From the NCBI GenBank assembly GCA_950097015.1, contig CATNEN010000001.1, forward strand, positions 11,306,001-11,370,000: a stretch of DNA of 64,000 nucleotides. The letters are read 5' to 3'. Made by a program: the position numbers and the translations under genes. This document shows positions 25,401-39,100 of the stretch, piece by piece. The first letter of the stretch is position 1; the number at the start of each line of letters is the position of its first letter. Below the pieces are notes generated by a model that did not search any database, had not been told where the DNA came from, and saw nothing but the letters and a program-made list of their open reading frames with translations. The stretch comes from Macrostomum hystrix (lineage: Eukaryota; Platyhelminthes; Macrostomidae).

Positions 25401-28400
25401 GCCCCTCCTCCGCCAGCAAGCCAGGCTTATCAGCAGCAGTCTGCCTCTCCGCCAGCCAGCGAAGCTTATCAGCAGCAGTCTGCCCCTCCACCAGCCAGCC
25501 AGGGTTATCAGCAACAGTATGCCCCTCCTCCGCCAGCAAGCCAAGCTTATCAGCAGCAGTCTGCCCCTCCACCAGCCAGCCAGGCTTATCAGCAACAGTC
25601 TGCCCCTCCTCCACCCGCCAGCCAGGCTTATCAGCAGCAGTCTGCCTCTCCGCCAGCCAGCGAAGCTTATCAGCAGCAGTCTGCCCCTCCACCAGCCAGC
25701 CAGGCTTATCAGCAGCAGTCTGCCCCTCCTCCGCCAGCAAGCCAGGCTTATCAGCAGCAGTCTGCCTCTCCGCCAGCCAGCGAAGCTTATCAGCAGCAGT
25801 CTGCCCCTCCACCAGCCAGCCAGGCTTATCAGCAACAGTCTGCCCCTCCACCAGCCAGCCAGGCTTATCAGCAGCAGTCTGCCCCACAACCAGCCAGCCA
25901 GGCTTATCAGCAGCAGTCTGCCTCTCAACCAGCCAGCCAGGCTTATCAGCAACAGTCTGCCCCTCCTCCACCAGCAAGCCAGACTTATCAGCAACAGTCT
26001 GCCCCTCCTCCGCCAGCAAGCCAGGCTTATCAGCAGCAGTCTGCCCCTCCTCCACCCGCCAGCCAGGCTTATCAGCAGCAGTCTGCCTCTCCGCCAGCCA
26101 GCGAAGCTTATCAGCAGCAGTCTGCCCCTCCACCAGCCAGCCAGGCTTATCAGCAGCAGTCTGCCCCTCCTCCGCCAGCAAGCCAGGCTTATCAGCAGCA
26201 GTCTGCCTCTCCGCCAGCCAGCGAAGCTTATCAGCAGCAGTCTGCCCCTCCACCAGCCAGCCAGGCTTATCAGCAACAGTCTGCCCCTCCACCAGCCAGC
26301 CAGGCTTATCAGCAACAGTCTGCCCCTCCTCCACCCGCCAGCCAGGCTTATCAGCAGCAGTCTGCCTCTCAACCAGCCAGCCAGGCTTATCAGCAACAGT
26401 CTGCCCCTCCTCCACCAGCAAGCCAGACTTATCAGCAACAGTCTGCCCCTCCTCCGCCAGCAAGCCAAGCTTATCAGCAGAATTCTGTTCCTCCTTCACC
26501 AGCGATCCAGGCTTATCAAATTTTTACACCTGGTGTTGCTTCCAGCCAACATCCGACTGCTGGGGTTTTAATGAGCTTTACAAGCCAGCCATCATCTGTT
26601 CTAGCAAATCAAATTTTTACTTCCCAGCAACAGCAGCAGCAACAGCAGTACTATAATCGTTACGCACTATGCAATCCAGCCGATGCAGATTATGAAGAAG
26701 GCACTGCGGCTGCTTTCTTTGACCACGGCAGTGACAACGAAGACGCTGTGGAAGTTTATAATACCGGTGCAGCTGGCGAAGGTGCAGCAGTTGCTGCAGT
26801 TAGTTCAGAGGAAGAAGCTACTACTGCAACTACTGTTAGTAGTTTCCAACTTCCGCCGCCTCTGCCGCGTCCTCCAGGTCAGCAGCAGCAGCAGTTAAGA
26901 ACATCTGGCTCTACCGCTGCAGAAGATTTTAATCCGCAAGGTTTCTTGTATCTGCAACCGTCAAGTTTGCAGCAGCAGCAGCAGCAGCAGCAACAAATTC
27001 AATTAGAAGAACGCACACTGACACCGCCAAATAGTAGGGCCATGTATCAGCCGCAGTATTCTCAGCAGCAGCAGCAGTTTGCTCAAAGACCGCCAAGTTC
27101 CTCCCCTGCTCCAGCCGCAGCCGCCGTCGCTAGCACTGTGGCAACTTCGCAGCCGCAAGCGGCATTTTATCAGCCAGGCTTACACTCCAACCCGATTGGT
27201 GCGCAGATTTCTCAGCCTAGGCCGATAATTAAAATGCCAGGCCTATCAGATTCATCCAGGCCTAGCAGCGAAATCCAAACTATTATGGCTGAACTAAAGC
27301 CCAGTCGTCAAGTATTGAGCGTGTCTCAACAGCAGCAACAATTGCAGGCTGCTAGGCAGCAGCAGCAGCTGCAACAGCAACAGAATCTTCAACAACAATT
27401 GCAAGCACTGCAACTGCAGCAGCAGCAGTTGCAGCAGCAATTATTGCAACAGCAATACGGTCGCTCTTCTAACAAGCACTCGCGTAACACATCAAAAACT
27501 TCCAGTTTAGCTTCCAATAATTCAATGGAATTAGGCAGTTCAGCTACGGGTCTTCCAAATATTATGCTACTGCAGCAGCCGCAGCAGCAGCCTCAGCTGC
27601 AGTTGCCCAGTGTTAGCCAGTATCCGTATGCTTATCAGCAGCAGCAGCAGCAGTTTGGCTATTCTCCAGCCGGCAGTAGGCACACAAGTCGTCCAGCTAG
27701 TCGAGCTGGCAGTGTGGCCAGCGAATTATTATCCGCTTCGTCAGTAGCGGCATCAAATCCAGTCCTGGGCAGTCTGGCCCAACAATACGAGCAGTATTTT
27801 GATAATTGCATCCGATCTCAGCCGCAGAATGCCGCCTATTTTCATCAGCAGAGACAGGAATATAGGCGCTACTTTGTCAGCTACATGGATTATATGGCTC
27901 GCTCCCAGTACGCCGCTGAAGGGGACACCGAGGATGTCCAACCAACGGGCCGGTGTACGCCCTTGAAGTTTAATCTGCCGCACGCTAGGCTAACACTGGA
28001 TGCGCCTGGGTTAGTTGTACAGGTGCGTACGCTGTTATTGGTTAGTACTATGTAAGATGCGATAACTATGCAAGATATCGAAGGAAGCTATGCAAGATAT
28101 CGAATTAAGCTATGTATGATATCGAAGGACGCTAGGTAAGATATCGAAGGAAGCTATGTAAGATATCGAATAAAGCTATGTACGATATCGAACGAAGCTA
28201 TGTACGATATCGAAGGAAGCGATGTACGATATCGAATTAAGCTATGTACGATATTGAATTAAGCTATATAAGATATCGAAGGAAGGTATGTACGATATCG
28301 AAGGAATCTACGTAAGATAGGAAGCTATGCAAGTTATCAAAGGAAGCTATGTAAGATATCGAAGAAAGCTATGTACCTTATCGAAGGAATCTACGTAAGA

Positions 28401-31400
28401 TAGGAAGCTATGCAAGATATCGAAGGAAGCTATGTACGATATCGAAGGAAGCTATGTACGATATCGAAGGAAGCTATGCAAGTTATCGAAGGAAGCTATG
28501 CAAGTTATCGAAGGAAGCTATGTAAGATATCGAAGGAAGCTATGTAAGATATCGAAGGAAGCTATGTAACATATCGAAGGAAGCTATGTACGATATCGAA
28601 GGAAGCTATGTACGATATCGAAGGAAGCTACGTAAGATATCAAAGGAAGCTATGCAAGTTATCGAAGGAAGCTATGCAAGATATCAAAGGAAGCTATGCA
28701 AGATATCGAAGGAAGCTATGTAAGATATCGAAGGAAGCTATGTAAGATATCGAAGGAAGCTATGTAACATATCGAAGGAAGCTATGTACGATATCGAAGG
28801 AATCTACGTAAGATATCAAAGGAAGCTATGCTAGATATCGAAGGAAGCTAGGTAAGATATCGAAGGAAGCTAGGTAAGATATCAAAGGAAGCTAGGTAAG
28901 ATATCGAAGGAAGCTATGTGCGATATCGAAGGAAGCTCTAAACGATATTAAGTGATGTTCTTAACGATATGTATAGCGTTTATTAAGTTGTCAAAGAAAG
29001 CCCTTTAAGATAAGGAAGGATGTTTATTGCGGTATTGATGGAATGCTTGTTACATAACTTGGTCATATTTCACCTCAGGTACCCGCCGCCAGACCAGACG
29101 AAGGCGAGCCGGCCCGAGTGCACCTACTAGAAAGCTCCTGCGTTGCTAGCGAAGATGAAAAACTCGAATTCGTGGCCTTCCCCGGTCCGCTAGTTCGAGG
29201 CAAAACTTTAAAAAGCGAAGTTCGCGCCTATTTGAATGGCAAACTGCAGGAATTGCAGAACAGGCTTGGCGGTGACTGGGACAGCGCCTCTCTGCTAATC
29301 GGATATTTAGACTTCCTCATTCGGAATAATGGGGTGCGCTGCTTGCTCAAGTACTCCTGTTTATATAAAATTGCACTTCTTAATTTTGTTTATCTAATGT
29401 AGCAACATAATCATAATATCAGGTATGAATAAAAACTTGAGGATTGTAGGAAAGATCCTGGAATTCGTTAGAAACTTCAGTAATTCGTTAGAAACTTCAG
29501 TAATTCGTTAGAAACTTCAGTAATTCGTTAGAAACTTCAGTAATTCGTTAGAAACTTCAGTAATTCGTTAGAAACTTCAGTAATTCGTTAGAAACTTCAG
29601 TAATTCGTTAGAAACTTCAGTAATTTGTTAGAAACTTCAGGACTTCATTAGTAGCTTCAGGAATTCGTTAGAAACTTCAGGAATTCGTTAGAAACTTCAG
29701 TAATTCGTTAGAAACTTCAGTAATTCGTTAGAATCTTCAGGACTTCATTAGTAGCTTCAGAAATTCGTTAGAAACTTCAGGACTTCATTAGTAGCTTCAG
29801 AAATTCGTTCGAAACTTCAGGACTTCATTAGTAGCTTCAGGAATTCGTTAGAAACTTCAGTAATTCGTTAGAAACTTCAGTAATTCGTTAGAAACTTCAG
29901 TAATTCGTTAGAAACTTCAGGACTTCATTAGTAGCTTCAGGAATTCGTTAGAAACTTCAGGACTTCATTAGTAGCTTCAGAAATTCGTTAGAAACTTCAG
30001 GACTTCATTAGTAGCTTCAGAAATTCGTTCGAAACTTCAGGAGTTCATTGGTAGCTTTAGGAATTCGTTAGAAACACATAATGGAACTTGTAAAGCTGCT
30101 CTCAAAGCTTCATGATCCCAGAGAAAACGTCAGGAACTTCAGTAATTCTTTCAGGAATCAGAGGTTGTAGCCTAGTGGTTAGAGCGTCGGACTCACGACT
30201 TGAAGGTCCGGGGTTCGATTCCCGACTCCACTGGAACAATTTGTGTCCTTTAGCAAGACACTTAACTCTGCATTGCTTCAGTTCACCCAGCTGTTAAATG
30301 GGTACCAGCATCAGCTGGGATAATTGAGGGTGGGTGTGGCGTCCCCCCAGTCCATGGACTGAACAGCCGTACGCAGCCTTCAGATGCGCCGCGCAATAGC
30401 TGCGGCTGTGCTGTCGGCTGCACATCTGACCCAATTGGGACAGGTGTAGTCAATTATTATTATTATAGGAACCCGCGATACACCCCAGGATTTGACCAGA
30501 TTCTTGAAATACATTTCCAGCATGTATTTTTCCAGCCCCAACCAATGCCTTGTCTAATCCCTAGATATCAATGGGCGCAGATCTGACCGACCTACTCTTG
30601 GAGGGCCACGAGCCGCGCACCTCGGAGTATCGCGATCACGGCCTGGCTATTCGCATGAACTCCTTGGACAATTTCGCCTCCCTGCCGCCCAGTGAGCCGC
30701 CAAGTGGTAGGGCTAGTCCCACTGGCAGTGTGGCCAGTGTCCGGTCTTCCAGCACTCGCCAGCTGCAGCAGCAGCAGCCGTACTCGCTGCAGTCTAGTCA
30801 GGTTGCTAAGCTTATTGAACGACACGACGATCGATTGATTGACCGATTTCGCAAGCTGCTGATGTACGGCAGGAAGCGCGAGGCTTTAGAATACGCCGGC
30901 AAGCACGGCTTGTGGGGACAGGTAATTTCTAATTTGCGATTCGCTTTTTTATCTTACTTCTTTAGGCCCTACAATCTTTCCATTTCAATTAAATCTCTCT
31001 AATCTCTTAAATATCCCTGTTACTTCAAATCTCCTCATTGCCTCGAATCTACCCGTTCCCTCAAATCTCCCCGTTTCATCAACTCCCCATTCCATCAAAT
31101 CTCCCCGTTTCATCAACTCCCCATTCCATCAAATCTCCCCGTTTCATCAACTCCCCATTCCATCAAATCTCCCCGTTTCATCAACTCCCCATTCCATCAA
31201 ATCTCCCCGTTTCATCTACTTCCCATTCCATCAAATCTCCCCGTTTCATCAACTCCCCATTCCATCAAATCTCCCCGTTTCATCAACTCCCCATTCCATC
31301 AAATCTCCCCGTTTCATCTACTTCCCATTCCATCAAATCTCCCCGTTTCATCAACTCCCCATTCCATCAAATCTCCCCGTTTCATCAACTCCCCATTCCA

Positions 31401-34400
31401 TCAAATCTCCCCGTTTCATCAACTCCCCATTCCATCAAATCTCCCCGTTTCATCTACTTCCCATTCCATCAAATCTCCCCGTTTCATCAACTCCCCATTC
31501 CATCAAATCTCCCCGTTTCATCAACTCCCCATTCCATCAAATCTCCCCGTTTCATCTACTTCCCATTCCATCAAATCTCCCCGTTTCATCAACTCCCCAT
31601 TCCATCAAATCTCCCCGTTTCATCAACTCCCCATTCCATCAAATCTCCCCGTTTCATCAACTCCCCATTCCATCAAATCTCCCCGTTTCATCTACTTCCC
31701 ATTCCATCAAATCTCCCCGTTTCATCAACTCCCCATTCCATCAAATCTCCCCGTTTCATCAACTCCCCATTCCATCAAATCTCCCCGTTTCATCAACTCC
31801 CCATTCCATCAAATCTCCCCGTTTCATCAACTCCCCATTCCATCAAATCTCCCCGTTTCATCAACTCCCCATTCCATCAAATCTCCCCGTTTCATCTACT
31901 TCCCATTCCATCAAATCTCCCCGTTTCATCAACTCCCCATTCCATCAAATCTCCCCGTTTCATCAACTCCCCATTCCATCAAATCTCCCCGTTTCATCTA
32001 CTTCCCATTCCATCAAATCTCCCCGTTTCATCAACTCCCCATTCCATCAAATCTCCCCGTTTCATCAACTCCCCATTCCATCAAATCTCCCCGTTTCATC
32101 AACTCCCCATTCCATCAAATCTCCCCGTTTCATCAACTCCCCATTCCATCAAATCTCCCCGTTTCATCAACTCCCCATTCCATCAAATCTCCCCGTTTCA
32201 TCTACACCAATTCCATCAAATCTCCCCGTTTCATCTACTTCCCATTCCATCAAATCTCCCCGTTTCATCAACTCCCCATTCCATCAAATCTCCCCGTTTC
32301 ATCAACTCCCCATTCCATCAAATCTCCCCGTTTCATCAACTCCCCATTCCATCAAATCTCCCCGTTTCATTAACTCCCCATTCCATCAAATCTCCCCGTT
32401 TCATCAACTCCCCATTCCATCAAATCTCCCCGTTTCATCTACTCCCATTCCATCAAATCTCCCCGTTTCATCAACTCCCCATTCCTTCATATCTTCCCAT
32501 TCCCTCAAATCTCCCCATTCGTTTAAATCTCCCCATTTCCTCATAGCGCGTATCTCCTCATTCCTTCAAATCTTCCCATTTCCTCATATCTCCCCATTCG
32601 TTCAAACCTCTCAGTTCACTTAAATCTCTCAATTTCCTTAAGTCTCCCATTCACTTAAATCTCCGCTTTATCTCAAACTTTTCCTTCACTTAAAATGTGT
32701 CATGCCTTACTCAGTTAGTATCCCATCTAACCTAGCAACAATCGAATCGGCAAGCAATCCTTAACTAAGCAAGCACTCGCACACCTTGAATCCGCAGGCC
32801 CTATTCCTATCGTACAACATGGACCCGGGCGTTCACGCCAAGATGCTGGTTAGATTCGCCAATCAGGCCATGCGAATGAACGATCCGCTTCAGACACTGT
32901 ATCAGTACATGCAGGGCCAGATGCCCGCTGTTACAGCTGGCCTCATGGACTCAACCGACTCAAGCTGGGGCGACTGGCGACCTCACCTAGCTATGCTGCT
33001 ATCCAATCAGCCTGATAGGCCCGATTTGGCTTCTCAGGCCATTGCTCAGATGGGCGACACTCTAGCTGCCAGGCGACTGTTGTACGCCTCCCAGCTGTGC
33101 TATCTCATGGCTGGCGTGCCGTTCTCACAGCTTGGCTGCGATAGACAGGTAAAATTCTGGTAGATTAGAGTTGGATTCTGGTAGGTTAGAGTTGGATTCT
33201 GGTAGGTTCGAGTTGGATTCTGGTAGGTTAGAGTTGGATTCTGGTAGATTAGAGTTGGATTCTGGTAGGTTAGAGTTGGATTCTGGTAGGTTAGAGTTGG
33301 ATTCTGGTAGGTTAGAGTGGGATTCTGGTAGGTTAGAGTTGGATTCTGGTAGGTTAGAGTTGGGTTCTGGTAGGTTAGAGTTGGGTTCTGGTAGATTGGG
33401 ATTGGATTCTGGTAGATTGGGATTGGAATCTGGTAGATTGGGATTGGATTCTGGTAGATTGGGATTGGATTCTGGTAGGTTATGATTAGATTCTGATAGA
33501 TTGGGATTGGATTCTGGTAGATTGGGATTGGAATCTGGTAGATATACATTCGAATCTGGTAGATTAACATTGGAATCTGGTAGATTAACATTGGAATCTG
33601 GTAGATTGGGATTGGATTCTGGTAGATTGGGATTGGATTCTGGTAGGTTATGATTAGATTCTGATAGATTGGGATTGGATTCTGGTAGATTGGGATTGGA
33701 TTCTGGTAGATTTGGATTTGATTCTGGTAGATTTGGATTGGATTCTGGTAGATTGGGATTGGAATCTGGTAGATTGGGATTGGATTCTGGTAGATTGGGA
33801 TTGGATTCTGGTAGATTTGGATTGGATTCTGGTAGATTGGGATTGGAATCTGGTAGATTGGGATTGGAATCTGGTAGATTGGGATTGGAATCTGGTAGAT
33901 TGGGATTGGAATCTGGTAGATATACATTCGAATCTGGTAGATTAACATTGGAATCTGGTAGATTAACATTGGAATCTGGTAGATTAGGATTAGATTCTGA
34001 TAGATTGGGATTGGATTCTGGTAGATTGGGCAACTTGATTTTCAGATTCGATCACTTTAGGTTCAGATTCGGTAGCTTCATGTTCAGATTTGACAGCTTC
34101 AGGTTTAGATTCGGCAGCTTCATGTTCTGGTAGATTTGGATTGGATTTTAGCACATTGGGCAGCTTGATTTTCAGATTCGATCACTTTAGGTTCAGATTC
34201 GGTAGCTTCATGTTCAGATTCGGCAGCTTCAGGTTCAGATTAGGTAGCTTCAGGTTCAGATTCGGCAGCTTCAGGTTCAGATTCGATAGTTTCAGGTTCA
34301 GATTAGGTTGCTTAAGGTTCAGATTCGGCAGCTTCAGGTTCAGATTCGGCAGCTTCAGGTTCAGATTCGGCAGCTTCAGGTTCAGATTAGGTTGCTTCAG

Positions 34401-36117
34401 GTTCAGATTCGGTAGCTTCAGGTTCAGATTAGGTTGCTTCAGGTTCAGATTCGGTAGCTTCAGGTTCAGATTCGGTAGCTTCAGGTTCAGATTCGGTAGC
34501 TTCAGGTTCATATTCGGCAGCTTCAGGTTCAGATTCGGCAGCTTCAGGTTCAGATTCGGTAGCTTCAGGTTCAGATTAGGTTGCTTCAACGTCGCACCCG
34601 CCCCGTTTCTCTTGAATTAAAAATCTTCAGGCCAAGATTGTACTGATTGGCGCCAAGCATCACGATTTCGATTCCGGGGCCAGTGTCTCCGCCAATCTAT
34701 TCGCCACAAACGAAGCCATCCAGCTAACTGAGGTTTTCGAATTCGCCATGAGCCTGTCCGACAAAGACTATCAGCTGGGCCACCTGCTGCCATACAAGTT
34801 TATGTACGCCACTCGGCTGCTGGATGCCGGAATGATTGAAGACGCTTTCCAGTATTGTCAGGTGAGATATTTTTATGTGTTATAGTACTTTTTGTACGAT
34901 AACTATCCCCTCGTATAGATATTCATCTGTAAACCTTCTATGATAATTATCCCTGTAAACAAACTCTTTAAAATAAGGTGGGATAAATATCCTTGAAGCA
35001 ATATAGTTGGATGACTAATTAATAATTTTCCATGTGAATGATCATTTAGGTATAATCAGGTCCCTCTAGAAATAAAGTTAGATCCCAAATAGGATAATTC
35101 TCCCTCTATAAATATGCTTCAATACCTAATGGGATAATTATCCCTCTAGAAATATGCTTAATAACCTAATGGGATAATTATCCCTCTAGAAATATGCTTA
35201 AATACCTAATGGGATAATTATCACTCTAGAAATATACTAAAATACCTAATGGGATATTTATCCCTCTAGAAATATGCTTAGATACACAGTGGGATAATTA
35301 TCCCTCTAGAAATATGCTTAAATACATAATGGGATAATTATCCCTCTAGAAATATGCTTAAATACCTAATGGGATAATTATCACTCTAGAAATATACTAA
35401 ATACCTTATGGGATAATTATCCCTCTAGAAATATGCTTTAATACCTAATGGGATAATTATCCCTCTAGAAATATGCTTAAATACCTAATGGGATAATTAT
35501 CACTCTAGAAATATACTAAATACCTTATGGGATAATTATCCCTCTAGAAATATGCTTTAATACCTAATGGGATAATTATCCCTCTAGAAATATGCTTTAA
35601 TACCTTATGGGATAATTATCCCTGCAGTAGCTCAGTTTCATTCCATATGAGAAAATTAGCCACGTATGCCCCTAACAAGTTTTGCTTGAAATGGGAAAAT
35701 ATTTCTCCGGTAAGTAAATAGCCTTTGCTCTGAACAGAATAACGGATTTTCCCACATGCCAACAATAACTATTCCCTCTTCCATGTGTCGCAGGTGATTG
35801 GCAGGTCACTAATCAGGCAGCAGCAGTCGCCAGAGCAGGCCGTATTTGCCACCGACACCCTGGTTAGAGAAACCCTGCGCCTATCCGAACGACTCCAATG
35901 CCATCCGGCCTGCGAGATGTCACTGGATCAGCCTGATTGGTTGTGCCAGTTGCGCCAGTTGTACACAGCCGGCCAGCTGCCCTGCCAATTGGCCAATGCT
36001 CAGCTATTGCAACATTTTGAAGAACATCAGCAACAGCAGCCTGATTGGCCGCACCAGCCAGCCTCGACTATACCTAAGCAACACCTAGACGAGGATCCGC
36101 CTACGCCAAGACATTAT

Positions 36118-36153
<36 letters not shown>

Positions 36154-39100
36154 CCGCCGCCATTTTCTAGCTACGCTTCAACTATAGGCCAAGCCAATCC
36201 GCAAAATTACTCCCCAATGCGCCAGCAGCAGCAGCAGCAGCATGGCGCAGATTCTGTAGATTCTGGTCTATCCTACGCCAATGCTAGCGCGCACCAGCAA
36301 CAATTCAACTGGCAACAACAACAGCAGCAGCAGCAACAGCATGCCATACGCAAGGATTCAATATCCAGCTTGAAGTCGCAGCAATCGTTCGCTGCCCAGC
36401 AACCCGGCAGTCCTGGCCTGCAAGGCGTTGTTGGCGGCGGTGGCGCGTTTGACTATTACGCTGCCGTTCAACAGAGTGGACAACAGGTGAGTTGCGTACT
36501 TCCTTGACAGGTGGGACAGACATTTTTGGATTTTTTGTGTACTTCAAATCGCATTTTCGTGCCTATTTTTAAGCATCGTTTTTAAACGTAACTCCTAGCT
36601 TTTATAACTATATTATTTGTCCTTCCTTCCTTCATTATCTTTCTAACTCTCTTCTTTCATTTACTCTCCCCTCTTACTCCCCATCTCCCCTCTTACTCTC
36701 TCCTTCCTCTTCCTCTTCCCTCCTTCCTCTTCATCCTCCTCTTCCCTCTATCCTCTTCCCTCTTCCTCTTTCTCCTTCCTCTCCCCATTTCCTCTTCCTC
36801 CTTCCTCTCCCCTCTTCCTCTCTCCTCTTTCTCTTCCTCTTTCTCTCCCTCTTCCTTCTTCTCCCCTCTCTCCTCTTCTCTCCTTCCTCTTCCCTCTTCC
36901 TCCTCCTCTCCCCTCCTTCCTCTGCGATCTTCCCCTCTTCCTGTACCTTCCTTTCCTCCCCTTCTTCCTCTCCCTCTCTTATTATATTTTATCTTCCTTT
37001 ATCTCTCTAAGCAGATCAGTTTGTATGTTCCGCAAATCATTAACTAATTTTTTTACCTTCGATAATTTTGGTCTATAAGCTTTGTAGTTAGTTTTTCGGC
37101 TTGCTACTTACTATGCCTACTCTTCTGTGTGTATTTCGTGTTATAGATTATACTTGTACTATTCTATGTGCAGATTGTGTTCTGTCCATGTTCTTAATCG
37201 AAACATTTTCACTGTGCCTTCAAATAAACAACTATTATCCCAGATACCGGATTATCAGCGTAGGCGCACCCTATCTAGCGCTTCTTCATCGCTTGGCGAT
37301 TCAGCAGTAGCAGCAGCAGCAGGAGGAGGTTCGGGCTCGTCAATGCTAGGCAGCGCTGGTCCTAGTCCGTCAGCGTCGCTGAATATGCAACCGGGCGCAA
37401 TGAGGGTAGGAACTCGTAGGAAAAAAATCTAGAATCATGGTTATTTGACCTCGATCTTGTCAGTATTGGCACAGGAGCACACTCACTATTTGGTATCAGG
37501 TGTATCCCATGTTACCTCATTTAATACGAGCTTCATTAATAGTAGAAATAACAAGGTGCGAGATTTTTCTGTGACAATGTAAAGTAAACATGCTATTTAA
37601 TTTTGCAGCGAATTAAAAAAACATTTGTTGTGCGTTACAGACTACTGCGCAATAGTATTTAGTAGACTCAATCGCTTTTTTATCACGATTTTTTGCGCGC
37701 TGTTGATTGAATTAAAAATTAGTTTTTCGAAACATATCGGCAATTAAAAATCGCTGTCATCATTCAGTCGCAGTGTTCCTCCGTAGCCGGAGCCGGAGGT
37801 GATCGCCGTCGCAGTTCTGCGCTGCTGTCTAGAACGCCAAGCAATGCCGGCACTGGCAGTTCTAGTCGGGGCACCAGCAGTGTGCACAGCAGTATTCAAG
37901 TGTCGCCTGATAATTCTTTTTCGCAGAAGCAGCTCAGACAGGCGCTAAGGCGTCAGCATCTGTTTGAGGTCTCCAATTTCTAGTTAACTGAGAGTACACA
38001 AGTGTTCTTCCATTTTTGTTAAAATTTTTCTATTTTTTTCTATACTCACAAATTTTATTCACAAAATAAATTCGATTAAAATTAGTTAGGAAATAGGTGC
38101 GTATTATGCTATTCTCTAGTTCAAAAATGATGGATAGGTATGGAAGTAGTTCAGTAGTTTTCGAGTTAGTTGGCTAGATTTCAATGTAGTTGGGTTGATT
38201 TGAAGGTAAGTTTGGTAGATTAGGAGATAGTTGGGTCGTTTTCGAGATAGTTAGGTAGGTTATGAGGTCGTTGAGTGAATTTAAAGGTAGTTGGGTAGAT
38301 TATAAGATCATTGGGTAGATTAGGCGGTAGTTGGGTAGATTAAAAGATCGTTCGGTAGATTAGAAGGTAGTTAAGTAGTTTTCGAGATAGTTGGGTAAAT
38401 TATAAGATCATTGGGTAGATTAGAAGGTAGTTGGGTAGATTAGAAGGTAGTTGGGTAGATTAGAAGGTAGTTGAGTAGATTAGAAGGTAGTTGGGTAGAT
38501 TAGAAGGTAGTTGGGTAGATTAGAAGGTAGTTGGGTAGATTAGAAGGTAGTTGGGTAGATTAGAAGGTAGTTGGGTAGATTAGAAGGTAGTTGGGTAGAT
38601 TAGAAGGTAGTTGGGTAGATTAGAAGGTAGTTGGGTAGATTAGAAGGTAGTTGGGTAGATTAGAAGGTAGTTGGGTAGATTAGAAGGTAGTTGGGTAGAT
38701 TAGAAGGTAGTTGGGTAGATTAGAAGGTAGTTGGGTAGATTAGAAGGTAGTTGGGTAGATTAGAAGGTAGTTGGGTAGATTAGAAGGTAGTTGGGTAGAT
38801 TAGAAGGTAGTTGGGTAGATTATAAGGTAGTTGGGTAGATTATAAGATCATTGGGTAGATTAGGAGGTAGTTGGGTAGATTAGAAGGTAGTTGGGTAGAT
38901 TAGAAGGTAGTTGGGTAGATTATAAGGTAGTTGGGTAGATTATAAGATCAGTTGGTAGATGAGAAGGTAGTTGGTTAGATTATAAGATCAGTTGGTAGAT
39001 GAGAAGGTAGTTGGTTAGATTATAAGATCATTGGGTAGATTTGGAGGTAGTTGTAGCTGGGTAGGCTTTTATTCTTATAAAGTCTTTACCCGCGCTTCAC

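Noticed and set aside
23701-26571. 956-aa plus frame and 858/673-aa minus frames overlapping Sec16 exon 2
   Set aside because: They are shadows of the 39/42-bp coding repeat. The Sec16 frame continues into conserved sequence on both sides; these do not.
31038-32546. 502-aa frame (SPRFINSPFHQ)
   Set aside because: It lies in Sec16 intron 4 between two exons that join in phase, and repeats every 102 bp because of a 34-bp unit.
33100-34620. Several 100-300-aa frames on both strands (YQNPIPI, LPESNPN, LDSGRLG)
   Set aside because: They lie in the Sec16 intron 5 minisatellites, whose 21-bp unit keeps frames open.
37969-37983. Sec16 ending at exon 9 (stop 13-15 bp past the donor)
   Set aside because: Exons 10 and 11 carry conserved Sec16 C-terminal motifs (SIMWDPVKKVW, YVDLLG) and join in phase. 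Kept only as a possible retained-intron isoform.
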